From Candidatus Gastranaerophilales bacterium (GTDB lineage: Bacteria > Cyanobacteriota > Vampirovibrionia > Gastranaerophilales > Gastranaerophilaceae): a stretch of DNA of 64,000 nucleotides. Below the pieces are notes generated by a model. That model saw only the letters and a program-made list of their open reading frames with translations, was not told the origin of the DNA and did not search any database. The position numbers and the translations under genes are program-made. The first letter of the stretch is position 1. Each line of letters starts with the position of its first letter. Location of the stretch: contig JAFQHZ010000033.1 of NCBI GenBank assembly GCA_017415185.1, positions 16,461 to 80,460 on the forward strand, read 5' to 3'. Positions 9,197 to 17,411 of the stretch are shown in pieces.

Positions 9197-9858
9197 AATA
9201 GCTCCGCACCTTTCACTTTGTTATATGTGCCCATAATTGCATTAATATAATTTTGAGTTTCTTTATATGGCGGAATTCCGCCATATTTTTTAACAGCAGT
9301 CGGTCCTGCATTATATGCTGCAAGAGCCATTTCTTTATTGTTGTCGTATTTTTCTAATAAACCTTTTAAATATTTAACCCCACCTTCGATATTTTGATTT
9401 GGGTCATAAGCGTCAATAACCCCTAGAGATTCTGCGGTTTTTGGCATTAATTGCATTAAGCCCATTGCGCCTTTTTTGCTTGTTGCTTTGGTATTAAAGC
9501 CGGATTCTTGTTTAATGATTGCTTTTATAAAATCGCTGTCTATATCGTATTTTTGCGCAAAAGTTTCAACAATTTCGTCGATATTTGTGCTTTGCGCTTT
9601 TAAATCGATTTTAGATTTTAATTCTATTGCTTCTTTTAATTCTGGTTCAATATCTTTTGTGTTTGGTGTTGACTCTGGTTTATTTTCAATGGTATCAATG
9701 GTTTTTGCTTTTGTATCTAAGATATTTTTAAAATCAGATTCAATGGTTGAGATAGCTTGAGATTGCCCTGAAATTTTTTCAAGAGCAGAAAAGCTATTTT
9801 CAATATAGCTAATGCGCGCAAGCGCCAAATTAAGGCTTGATGAAATGCCTTGTGTCAT
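9193..9858 (-). CDS. Lytic transglycosylase (SLT domain), flagellar
   Basis: Cleaves peptidoglycan to let the flagellar rod pass. The 221-aa protein has a polar, helical first 100 residues with no clear signal peptide. An SLT domain follows: FIKAIIKQESGFN (catalytic Glu), GAMGLMQLMPKTAESLGV, and MALAAYNAGPTAVKKYGG. As the first gene of the flg operon, and with FlgJ here lacking a muramidase domain, it is the likely wall hydrolase. Export without a signal peptide would fit the flagellar type III route; this is inference. Confidence 0.88.
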   Translation of the reverse strand: MTQGISSSLNLALARISYIENSFSALEKISGQSQAISTIESDFKNILDTKAKTIDTIENKPESTPNTKDIEPELKEAIELKSKIDLKAQSTNIDEIVETFAQKYDIDSDFIKAIIKQESGFNTKATSKKGAMGLMQLMPKTAESLGVIDAYDPNQNIEGGVKYLKGLLEKYDNNKEMALAAYNAGPTAVKKYGGIPPYKETQNYINAIMGTYNKVKGAELL

Positions 9859-9895
9859 CCTTACTAATTCTACCTCTTACCATTGTCTAGTTTTT

Positions 9896-9918
9896 GTGGA
9901 GTATTTTTTAACCTCCAC
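9896..9918 (-). other. Hairpin in the leader of the flg operon
   Basis: GTGGAG/CTCCAC inverted repeat about 40 bp upstream of the slt start, on the transcribed leader of the flagellar operon. No T run follows, so it is not a terminator. It could stabilise the leader or regulate translation. Confidence 0.35.
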
Positions 9919-10000
9919 ATCAATAATATAGACTAATTCATACTTAAAGCTCATCAATCAAAAGATGTATTTTGTGCTAAAAAATTAATCTTAAGATTGA

Positions 10001-10030
10001 TTTATAAAAAAGAGGGTTTAAAACCCTCTT
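10001..10030 (-). terminator. Intrinsic terminator of glnA
   Basis: On the minus strand an AAGAGGGTTT/AAACCCTCTT stem is followed by six Ts. The stem begins at the last base of the glnA stop codon. Confidence 0.88.
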
Positions 10031-11370
10031 TAATATGCGTTTAAATATTTATCCAATTCCCATTGAGTTACATAGGTTCGATATTTATCCCATTCAATTT
10101 CCTTTGCTGTAACAAATTCGTTAAGGATGTGTTCTCCTAGGGAATCTTTAACAACATTGTCTCCTTTTAATAGTTCAACAGCGTCTGCTAAATTGTTTGG
10201 AAGAGATTCAATTCCTGATTCTTTTCTTTCTTCTTTTGACATTTCATAAATATTTTTTTCAGCAGGAATTGGCGGTTCAATTTTGTTTTCAATGCCGTCT
10301 AAAATTGCGCCTAATAATACCGCCATTGCTAAATATGGATTGCAAGAAGGGTCTGGAGAGCGCAATTCAATTCTTGTTGCGCTGCCACGTTTTGCAGGAA
10401 CTCTTATTAATGCTGAGCGGTTTGCAATGCTCCAAGCTTTATAAACAGGAGCTTCATACCCTGGAACAAGGCGTTTGTAGCTGTTTACGATTGGGTTTGT
10501 GATTGCAGTAAAAGCGCCAACATGAGCTAATGCTCCGCCGATTGAATAAATCGCTTCTTTAGATAGCTGATGTGGTTCATCGGGAGCGAAGAATGCGTTT
10601 TTGCCATTTTTAAATAATGATAAATTGCAATGCATGCCAGAGCCTGCTATTCCATAAATTGGTTTTGGCATAAAAGTTGCATGAACGCCGTATTCGTTTG
10701 CAATACTTTTAACAGCATATTTAAAAGTAATGATATTATCTGCTGCTCTAAGTGCGTCTGCATATTTAAAATCGATTTCATGTTGACCATCGGCGCCTTC
10801 ATGGTGTGAGGCTTCGATTTCAAAGCCCATTGCTTCAAGGGTTGTTACGATATCACGTCTGATATCTTCTGCCATATCTGTTGGCGCTGCGTCATAATAT
10901 CCGCCTTTGTCGTTTGGAATTGTTGTTGCTTCGCCGAATTCATCTCTTTCGAAAATGAAAAATTCGGCTTCTGGTCCAACATTCATTTTGTAGCCTAAGC
11001 TTTCTGCACGAGCTAACATTCTTTTTAAATTACATCTTGGGCAACCTTCAAAAGGTGTTCCATCGGCATTATGAATATCGCAAATTATGCGTGCAACATT
11101 TTCGCCATCTCTTTCGCACCAAGGCAAAATCACAAAAGTATCAAGGTCTGGATAAAAATACATATCAGAAGTTTCAATGCTTCTAAAGCCTTTAATTGAA
11201 GAGCCATCCAGCATAATTTCATTGTTTAATACTTTGTCTAGTTGACTGATTGGTAATGATAAATTTTTGATTGTTCCGTTAATATCGCAAAATTGTAATC
11301 TTATGAAACGAACATTGTTATCTTCGCAAGCGTTTTTTATAAGGGTTATTTTTGCTTGTGTATCTTCCAT
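10030..11370 (-). CDS. glnA: Glutamine synthetase, type I-alpha
   Basis: Makes glutamine from glutamate, ammonia and ATP in the cytosol. The 446-aa length and the run [19 protein letters not shown], then [19 protein letters not shown], closely resemble Bacillus-type GSI-alpha. That class lacks the 25-residue insertion and adenylylation Tyr of GSI-beta. The N-terminal [18 protein letters not shown] includes the Arg implicated in feedback inhibition in GSI-alpha. An AAGGAG ribosome site lies about 8 bases upstream of the ATG, and a TTGACA box lies about 60 bp upstream. It sits alone between flagellar operons, flanked by hairpins. Confidence 0.97.
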   Translation of the reverse strand: MEDTQAKITLIKNACEDNNVRFIRLQFCDINGTIKNLSLPISQLDKVLNNEIMLDGSSIKGFRSIETSDMYFYPDLDTFVILPWCERDGENVARIICDIHNADGTPFEGCPRCNLKRMLARAESLGYKMNVGPEAEFFIFERDEFGEATTIPNDKGGYYDAAPTDMAEDIRRDIVTTLEAMGFEIEASHHEGADGQHEIDFKYADALRAADNIITFKYAVKSIANEYGVHATFMPKPIYGIAGSGMHCNLSLFKNGKNAFFAPDEPHQLSKEAIYSIGGALAHVGAFTAITNPIVNSYKRLVPGYEAPVYKAWSIANRSALIRVPAKRGSATRIELRSPDPSCNPYLAMAVLLGAILDGIENKIEPPIPAEKNIYEMSKEERKESGIESLPNNLADAVELLKGDNVVKDSLGEHILNEFVTAKEIEWDKYRTYVTQWELDKYLNAY

Positions 11371-11439
11371 TTACTTTCTCCTTAAAGCAGTTTATTTTCT
11401 ATTTTCTTACTTTTGGGGGATTTTGTCAAAATAAATATT

Positions 11440-11467
11440 GTAAAAGCCCGTTTTTGCGGGCTTTTAC
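11440..11467 (-). terminator. Hairpin terminator after fliN
   Basis: An 11-bp perfect stem (GTAAAAGCCCG / CGGGCTTTTAC) with a 6-nt loop overlaps the fliN stop codon. The T-richness after it is modest. It separates the fliN unit from glnA. Confidence 0.7.
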
Positions 11468-12159
11468 TGAATTTGTTTTTGAATATTTGTGCTTGTTATT
11501 CGAACTCCAAACCTGTCTTCGATAACTATAACTTCCCCTTTTGCAACAAGTTTTTCATTTACGAAAATTTCAACTTGTTCCCCTGCGACTTTTTCTAATT
11601 CAACAATAGAACCTTCTTCCATTTCCATAACTTCTCTTATGGAGGATTTTGTTCTTCCTAATTCAACGCTAACATGCATTGAAACATCTTGCATAATATC
11701 AAGATTTTTCTTAATTGTGCGGTTTGGAGGAGTTTGCTCAAATTGTTGAAATTTTACAGGTCTAACAGTTATTAATTCATTGTTTTCTTCTTCAACTTCT
11801 TCAAATTCTTCAATAACAGGAGAAAAATCTTGAGCTTGGGTTGGAATTTCTTCTTTTTTTTCTTCGATAATTTCTTCACTATCGTCTGAAATTGCGTCCA
11901 GGAAGGAAAATTCGTCTTGAGCATTAAGCTTTTCTTCTAATGTTTCTTCTTGTTCGATTTTTGTTTCGAATTCTTCATTTTGTATAGACTCTTCAGTTTC
12001 TTCTGCTTGCGAAATTTCTTCAACTTGCTCTTCAAGTTCTTTGATTTCTTCAACTTGTTCTTTAAAGTCTTCTATTTGTTCAAACTTGCTTAATTCTTGA
12101 GAAAAATCAAGTTTGTTTTCTTCTTGGATATTTTCTATATTTTTTTCTTCGTTTTCCAT
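11464..12159 (-). CDS. fliN: Flagellar C-ring protein FliN with long acidic N-terminus
   Basis: Motor switch protein of the cytosolic C-ring. The last 85 residues are a SpoA domain (LDIMQDVSMHVSVELGRTK, EGSIVELEKVAGEQVEIFV, EVIVIEDRFGVRIT). The first 140 residues are an extremely Glu-rich, repetitive, probably disordered tail (EEQVEEISQAEETEE and similar). Total 231 aa, against about 130 for enterobacterial FliN. It lies 9 bp downstream of fliL. Confidence 0.92.
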   Translation of the reverse strand: MENEEKNIENIQEENKLDFSQELSKFEQIEDFKEQVEEIKELEEQVEEISQAEETEESIQNEEFETKIEQEETLEEKLNAQDEFSFLDAISDDSEEIIEEKKEEIPTQAQDFSPVIEEFEEVEEENNELITVRPVKFQQFEQTPPNRTIKKNLDIMQDVSMHVSVELGRTKSSIREVMEMEEGSIVELEKVAGEQVEIFVNEKLVAKGEVIVIEDRFGVRITSTNIQKQIQ

Positions 12160-12168
12160 TATAGCCTT

Positions 12169-12795
12169 CTATTGAATAATGAATTGACCAAAGCTAACTC
12201 TCATAACTTCTCTTTGTCCTTCAAAGATATTGTTCACCATTTCAAGAATTTCTTCTTTGGCAATTTCTTTTCCTGTTGGTGTTGATAATTCGTCTGAAGT
12301 TTTGTTTGAAAGAACGGAAATGATAGCATCTCTTATTGCAGGTTTATATCTTTCCATCACTGCTGCAATATCTGCATTAGGGTCAGCAGCAGGCGCTGCA
12401 CCGTGTCCGTGTCCGCCTGATGGTTTTGCTGTTGCTGCTGCATGAGCTGCATCAATTTCTTCTTGTGTTTTAGACAATTCCATTGCAATTCCAACTTTTA
12501 AATATCTGCGATGAGCTGTGTCTGCAAGGTTTAAAATAAAGTCGCCTAAATCAAGCAAAATTCCTTCTTGTCTAACTTCGCCATCTTCTTCAATTTCGCC
12601 TTGTTCATTTTGCGGCACAAGCTGGGCTAGTTTTTTGTTCATAGAAGAATCAATCAACATATACATAATGAACAAAGAAACAATGATAACAATTAGCATA
12701 ATACCGTTTGATATCATCATCATTAAACTTGGGCTCATTTCAAGAGCTTTTTTGTTTGGATTTTTGTCGTCTTTATTTTCTGTTGGTCTTGCCAT
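12169..12795 (-). CDS. fliL: Flagellar basal body-associated protein FliL
   Basis: Inner-membrane protein around the stator and basal body. One N-terminal membrane segment (residues 24-46, MMMISNGIMLIVIIVSLFIM) precedes a periplasmic domain with FILNLADTAHRRYLKVGIAM and the terminal VMRVSFGQFIIQ. A His/Ala/Gly/Pro-rich insert near residues 120-140 (GGHGHGAAPAADP) is unusual. The start lies inside the end of the upstream gene (23-bp overlap). Confidence 0.9.
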   Translation of the reverse strand: MARPTENKDDKNPNKKALEMSPSLMMMISNGIMLIVIIVSLFIMYMLIDSSMNKKLAQLVPQNEQGEIEEDGEVRQEGILLDLGDFILNLADTAHRRYLKVGIAMELSKTQEEIDAAHAAATAKPSGGHGHGAAPAADPNADIAAVMERYKPAIRDAIISVLSNKTSDELSTPTGKEIAKEEILEMVNNIFEGQREVMRVSFGQFIIQ

Positions 12796-13849
12796 TTTTC
12801 CTCCAATTTTTATTTTTTTTAGATAATTTTTCTTTCCATTTTGAGAATTTTGATTTTGTTTTGTTTGTTACTTCAACAACTCCGTCTTTTGTTTTATTGG
12901 AAACAGTAACAATATTTTCTTTTGTGTTGTTTGTGAATTCTCTTATGTTTTCTTTTGTGTCATTTCTGAATTTTTCAGTGTCCCATTTTTGTCTTTCGAT
13001 TTCAGATAATTCTTTCTTTGAACCGATATTGTGTCTGTCTTTTGCATATTGTGCAATGTTTTCACGAGTTATATATGTTGGTGGTTCAACAAAATATGGA
13101 TTCAACATTTTCATTTTAACATTATATGCAACATCAGGGCTTATATATTTAGAGTATTCTTTTAATCGAAGCATTCCTTCATAGTTGTTTGAAATTGTCG
13201 TATCAAGATTTTTTAATTTATTGTTTCTGATGTTTTTTGCATAAATTGATTCCCAAAGGACTGTTTCATTTTTAACATCAACAAAACCAACATAGACGCT
13301 TACTCTATGAGTTGGGTTTACAACGTCCATGCCAGAAATATTTGCTATATTCCAAACTGTGTTTTTAAGGAAATCTCTTTGAACGTCCATCCCCATTGTG
13401 ATAATCACAAGTTTTTCAACGCCAATATTTTTTGCGATTTTGTTTAAAAGCGGAAATTCGAGGTTATAGCCTTGTTGTAGCCCTTGAAGTGCTTCAAGGT
13501 CGTTTTGGGTTATGCCTGCTTTTTTTAAAGCTTTTGAAGCTTCGTTAATGCTTATTACTTCAACATTTCTGTCTAAAAGTTCGCCTCTAATATCGACAGC
13601 AAAAAATTCTGGTGTTTTGAAATATGCATTATAGTAGTTTACAGGGGTTAAGAGGGTGTCTGTAATTACGCCAATTTTTTCCAGTGCAAATGAAGAATTG
13701 CAGCTGAAAAACAATAAGCTAAACACAAATATAACTTTAAATACTAATCCCCTCATAATAATTAAATTATCAGCCATCTTTTTGTTATTTAAAATCATAT
13801 ATTTAATTGATTTTTTTGACATAATCAAAATTTTTATTAAACAAAACAT
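12773..13849 (-). CDS. Exported protein of unknown function, flagellar locus
   Basis: A 358-aa product. A signal peptide fits from the internal Met at 13756 (MRGLVFKVIFVFSLLFFSCN, cleavage near SFA). Starts at 13849, 13822 or 13756 are all possible; a TATAAT at about 13866-13871 favours a start near 13849. The mature part has an alpha/beta look, with GVEKLVIITMGMDVQRDFL and a strand VYVGFVDVKNETVLWESIY, like periplasmic proteins that sense or bind. The C-terminal 100 residues are Lys/Asn/Thr-rich and repetitive (NTKENI, NKTKDG, NKTKSK). It precedes fliL. I do not recognise the family. Confidence 0.75.
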   Translation of the reverse strand: MFCLIKILIMSKKSIKYMILNNKKMADNLIIMRGLVFKVIFVFSLLFFSCNSSFALEKIGVITDTLLTPVNYYNAYFKTPEFFAVDIRGELLDRNVEVISINEASKALKKAGITQNDLEALQGLQQGYNLEFPLLNKIAKNIGVEKLVIITMGMDVQRDFLKNTVWNIANISGMDVVNPTHRVSVYVGFVDVKNETVLWESIYAKNIRNNKLKNLDTTISNNYEGMLRLKEYSKYISPDVAYNVKMKMLNPYFVEPPTYITRENIAQYAKDRHNIGSKKELSEIERQKWDTEKFRNDTKENIREFTNNTKENIVTVSNKTKDGVVEVTNKTKSKFSKWKEKLSKKNKNWRKNGKTNRK

Positions 13850-13897
13850 GTTAATAGTCGAAAACGATTATAGGAAAGTATATTTTATGGACTTACT

Positions 13898-14386
13898 ATG
13901 CCCTTTCGATATAGATTACAAAAAATTCTTGAAATAAGAATAAGAAAAAAAGAAGAGCAATTACAAGTTGTAATCAAAGCGCAAGAAGAAGTTAATAGAA
14001 TAGAACTTTTAATAATTCAAAATCTTGACGAAATTAAAAGGCTAACTCAAGAAATGCGAAGCGCAAACCCTATGATGTATGAGCAATATGACAAATTTAT
14101 CAAACATCTTTGGGAAGAAGACAAAAAGCTTCAAATTCAAAAGCAACAGGCAATTGAAGCTTTAAATCGAGAAAAAGAGATTTTGAAAATTAAAGAACAA
14201 GAAGTTAATGTATTAGAAAAACACAAGGAACATCAAAAAGAAGACTATATTAAAGAACAAAAAGCCCTTGAATTAAAAGAATTGAACGAAATTGGCTCAC
14301 AAAAATTCTTTATAAAAAATAGAGAAAAAATCGAAGAACAAGAACTACAAGATTATTTGGAAAACCAACAATACAATGGAACTTAG
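13898..14386 (+). CDS. fliJ: Flagellar export protein FliJ
   Basis: Cytosolic coiled-coil stalk of the flagellar type III ATPase. The 162-aa protein opens with MPFRYRLQKILEIRIRKKEE, a clear FliJ N-terminus. It continues as one long charged coiled coil (VIKAQEEVNRIEL..., KQQAIEALNREKEILK...). It overlaps the following FliK-like gene by 11 bp. Confidence 0.87.
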   Translation: MPFRYRLQKILEIRIRKKEEQLQVVIKAQEEVNRIELLIIQNLDEIKRLTQEMRSANPMMYEQYDKFIKHLWEEDKKLQIQKQQAIEALNREKEILKIKEQEVNVLEKHKEHQKEDYIKEQKALELKELNEIGSQKFFIKNREKIEEQELQDYLENQQYNGT

Positions 14387-15041
14387 CGCAACAATTACAA
14401 AACAAGAATATTATCAAGACATGGTTCAATCAAATTTAAGAGATATATTTGAACCTGATTCTTATATTGTTTCAAAACCGCAAGCGATGGGTTTTGACGA
14501 TATAAGAACACGCATTAGTGAAATGATAGAAAGTATTATTTCTCCTTGCGAATTAAGTTTTAGCGAGCAAATTAATGAAAAATTTTTAGAATTGGATTTT
14601 GGTTCTGAATTTACAATTGACGCTTCTAAAATTGGAATTAATGATGCAATATTTTTTGTGAATTTATTAAATCGTGATGGCTTGATTAATTATAAGCTTG
14701 AAGGCGGTAGCCTTAGTGTTTCAGATGTTAATGACAAAAAAATTAACGCAACAACTTCGCTTTTGAATATGCTTCATACTTCTTTTGAATCGAAAAAACC
14801 AATTAGATTAGATTTTGATAATAATATTACGGTTATTTTGAAATTAGATAAAGAAGGCAAAATACAAGCACATTTTATCCCTGGAACAAGCGAAGTTGAG
14901 ACATATTTGAAAAATAATATTGCTTGTTTGAAGCAAAATTTTGATGAAGAAGAAATAAATTATTCATATCTTGGCTATTCGAAATATAAAAATAGCAAAG
15001 AAGAACAAAATTCTAAAAATAAAAAAAGGAGCAATCAATGA
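14376..15041 (+). CDS. Short FliK-like (hook-length control C-domain) protein
   Basis: A 221-aa protein of which residues about 135-205 resemble the FliK C-terminal (Flg_hook) core. IRLDFDNNITVILKLDKEGK, then IQAHFIPGTSEVETYLKNN, then IACLKQNFDEEEINYSYLG follow the family pattern. That pattern is a small beta sheet, a strand with acidic residue, then the L...L..L...G helix. The long N-terminal ruler of typical FliK (400 aa or more in total) is missing. The place between fliJ and a hook/rod gene is where fliK is expected. Recognised from pattern and context, so moderately sure. Confidence 0.6.
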   Translation: MELSATITKQEYYQDMVQSNLRDIFEPDSYIVSKPQAMGFDDIRTRISEMIESIISPCELSFSEQINEKFLELDFGSEFTIDASKIGINDAIFFVNLLNRDGLINYKLEGGSLSVSDVNDKKINATTSLLNMLHTSFESKKPIRLDFDNNITVILKLDKEGKIQAHFIPGTSEVETYLKNNIACLKQNFDEEEINYSYLGYSKYKNSKEEQNSKNKKRSNQ

Positions 15042-15871
15042 GAGATTCCTATATTAATGCAATGAATATCCAAAAAACCACAGTTCACTGGATGAATGCG
15101 ATATCAGAGAACTTGGTTAATTTATATACTCCTGGGTATCGTGAAAATATGGTCACTTTTAAGACATATTTAGACGCTGCTGTGCCTGATATGGTTATGA
15201 AAAACACAGGACAAGGCAAGGCGATTCCAGGAACTTCTCCTGAGAACGTTTTTTTAGAAGGTAATGGCTATTTTGTTTTAAGAAATGACGAAGGAGGCAT
15301 TGCCTATACTCGTCTTGGCGAATTTAAATTTGACGGCGAAGGCGTATATAGGGCGACTGACGGGTCTAAAGTTCAAGGATATATTTTAAATGACAAAGGC
15401 GAAATTATGTCTGGAACAAAATCTTTAAGTGATGATGTTTTTGAAGACACAATAGCTTCAGGCGGTGCTTTGGCTGTTCCTACGACCGAAATTAAGCTTT
15501 GGATTGATCCTGATAATGGAAAATATCTTGGTAAATATGATGAATTTGAAATCAAAGGCGATGGGATATTGTATGGCAAAGCAAACAATGGCAAAGACAC
15601 AACTCCTTTGTATAAACTTGCTTTGATGAATTTTCATAATCCTCAGGAGCTTTTTGAATATAAGCAAGGTCAATATTTAGAAACTGCTTATTCGGGCAAG
15701 CCAGTAATTGGCAAAGGCGAAGTTAGAAGCGGTTTGTTGGAGTTATCAAATATTGATTTCAAAGCTAATGCGACATATTGGCAAGAAGCAAATACTCAAT
15801 TGGATTTGTCAGGCAAAATTATGTCGCAATATAAGCAACTTTTGCAATCTGCAATGGAGCTATTGAGTTAG
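15038..15871 (+). CDS. Flagellar rod/hook family protein (FlgE/F/G-like)
   Basis: A 277-aa member of the axial flagellar family, third in this window besides flgF and flgG. The N-domain (ISENLVNLYTPGYRENMVTF) is a degenerate form of the usual NNLAN..T.GYK. The centre is typical (FLEGNGYFVLRNDEGGIAYT, ATDGSKVQGYILNDKG). The C-domain has VRSGLLELSNIDFKANATYW and ends QYKQLLQSAMELLS. It is too short for a normal hook FlgE. It overlaps the FliK-like gene by four bases. It may be a special rod or hook-cap-like subunit. Confidence 0.8.
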   Translation: MRDSYINAMNIQKTTVHWMNAISENLVNLYTPGYRENMVTFKTYLDAAVPDMVMKNTGQGKAIPGTSPENVFLEGNGYFVLRNDEGGIAYTRLGEFKFDGEGVYRATDGSKVQGYILNDKGEIMSGTKSLSDDVFEDTIASGGALAVPTTEIKLWIDPDNGKYLGKYDEFEIKGDGILYGKANNGKDTTPLYKLALMNFHNPQELFEYKQGQYLETAYSGKPVIGKGEVRSGLLELSNIDFKANATYWQEANTQLDLSGKIMSQYKQLLQSAMELLS

Positions 15872-15881
15872 CCTGAACAAA

Positions 15882-16673
15882 ATGAATCGTATGAAAAAAA
15901 CTTTTATCTCTCTTATTTTAATATTTTTGGCTCACTTCTTCACAATAAATTCCGCTTATTGTGAAGAAGATTTTTTCATTGATGGCAATTTTTCGGAAGC
16001 AAAAAACAAAATGAAGCTTCCAACTTCAAAAATTGAAAATGCTGTTAAAAAAGCAAAAAATACAAAATTTAAAAAGAAAACAAAATTTAATTATCAAACA
16101 AATAAAGAAGAAGAAATTCCGCAAGGATATTATGGCGTTTTGCCGGATATTGAAAAAGATTTTCAATATAAAAAACAAGCTATGCCAACAAGTGCTCAAA
16201 TTGATATGAAAATTCCTGATAGCGATGAATTACCTCCGGAGGAAACGTTAAAAAAAGCTCCTTTTGATGATGCTTTGTTTTTGGATATGGTTATTAAAAA
16301 AGAGCCTGATAGTCAGTATTTGAATGATGTTCAAAAGATTAAATTTGCTTTAAGAAATATAAAAAAATGCATTGAAGAAAATGGAGATATTCAGCGTTTT
16401 AATGCTTGCGTGAATGGCTTAGATTTATATGTTCAAAATTTGAAAAAGAAATATGAAAATAAGTCTGAATCATTAAAAGAAAGCTATATGGACGTTCTTA
16501 ATACAAATTATTATGCAAAATTGCTTGGCAATTTAAAATATGACGCAAATTATTATGCTCGTTATATTCCAACAAACGAAGGCAAATATAGCAAGGAAAA
16601 TATTGCTTTGCAAGAAGAAGACTTATTAAATCGAATAAATAAGACTATATTTTTATTGAATAATGAATCTTAA
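15882..16673 (+). CDS. Exported protein of unknown function
   Basis: A 263-aa protein with a signal peptide (MKKTFISLILIFLAHFFTIN, cleavage near AYC). The mature part is Lys/Asn/Glu-rich: a basic linker (residues 45-75), then a helical segment from about 130 with several Tyr (LNTNYYAKLLGNLKYDANYY). It is 10 bp after the rod/hook paralogue, probably the last gene of the fliJ unit. A second in-frame start lies at 15891. Family not recognised. Confidence 0.7.
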   Translation: MNRMKKTFISLILIFLAHFFTINSAYCEEDFFIDGNFSEAKNKMKLPTSKIENAVKKAKNTKFKKKTKFNYQTNKEEEIPQGYYGVLPDIEKDFQYKKQAMPTSAQIDMKIPDSDELPPEETLKKAPFDDALFLDMVIKKEPDSQYLNDVQKIKFALRNIKKCIEENGDIQRFNACVNGLDLYVQNLKKKYENKSESLKESYMDVLNTNYYAKLLGNLKYDANYYARYIPTNEGKYSKENIALQEEDLLNRINKTIFLLNNES

Positions 16674-16674
16674 A

Positions 16675-17313
16675 TTATTTTACGATACCAAATTCGCCAA
16701 GACCATAAACAAAAACGTCTTGCCCTTCGGTGTCGGGTCCTTTTGTGCCGTTTACATCAATATAAACTTTTCCCCAACATTGCACTGGGCTTTGAGTGTT
16801 TGTTAGAGGGTTATATTTTTGTGGTGCGCTAATTTTTGTTGCTTCTCCAGGGGTGAAATAATCAGGGCAATCGTCAACTTCGCTGAATTTTTCAAAGCCT
16901 ATGTAAATTCCGCCTGCGATTCTTGCGCCTTTAATATCGCTATCATTGCAGAATCCTGTAAAATCGCAGAAATTTAGCGAATCGGCTTCATATTTTATAT
17001 GGTTGCCAAATAATGCAACAATATCTTCGACTTCTGCTTCGCTGCTTCCGCTTGATTTTAAAATTGCAAATTCAACATCTGTTTTTCCTGGTAGTTTATA
17101 TGTGAATGTTCCTGTTGGGCATTGCGTTGGTTCAGAACTTGTTATTTGAGTTGTTGCCTGATTTATAATTTCAACGGCTTTGTATGCATTTGCAAGATTT
17201 GTTTGCTCATAATATTTTTGAGGTTTTAAGGTTTGAATTAAAACAAGGGCAATAATTGAAATGATTACCATTGTGATTAAAATTTCTGCCAAAGTGAACG
17301 CTTTTTTAAACAT
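16675..17313 (-). CDS. Prepilin-like (type IV pilin/pseudopilin) protein
   Basis: Secreted by the type IV pilus or type II system. The N-terminus KKAFTLAEILITMVIISIIA is a class III signal: prepilin peptidase cleaves before a Phe-Thr-Leu-x-E helix. The 212-aa body has Cys pairs and Gly/Asp-rich turns. No other pilus gene is nearby, so this is an orphan minor pilin or pseudopilin. An AAGGAG site precedes the ATG. It ends 2 bp from the convergent exported-protein gene. Confidence 0.88.
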   Translation of the reverse strand: MFKKAFTLAEILITMVIISIIALVLIQTLKPQKYYEQTNLANAYKAVEIINQATTQITSSEPTQCPTGTFTYKLPGKTDVEFAILKSSGSSEAEVEDIVALFGNHIKYEADSLNFCDFTGFCNDSDIKGARIAGGIYIGFEKFSEVDDCPDYFTPGEATKISAPQKYNPLTNTQSPVQCWGKVYIDVNGTKGPDTEGQDVFVYGLGEFGIVK

Positions 17314-17361
17314 CTTATAAACTCCTTATGATGAATTATAAGATTTAATTCAGTTTAATGC

Positions 17362-17398
17362 AAATAAAAAAGAGTGACTTTTAATCACTCTTTTTTTA
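17362..17398 (-). terminator. Intrinsic terminator after the repeat protein
   Basis: A GAGTGA/TCACTC stem with flanking A and T runs (minus strand reads stem, then Ts). It lies 14 bp beyond the stop of the 834-aa gene and about 50 bp upstream of the prepilin start. Confidence 0.8.
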
Positions 17399-17411
17399 CT
17401 GCTTTATTTTT

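Noticed and set aside
11371..11440. Glutamine riboswitch before glnA
   Set aside because: The leader is short and A/T-rich. The conserved cores of the cyanobacterial glnA RNA were not seen.
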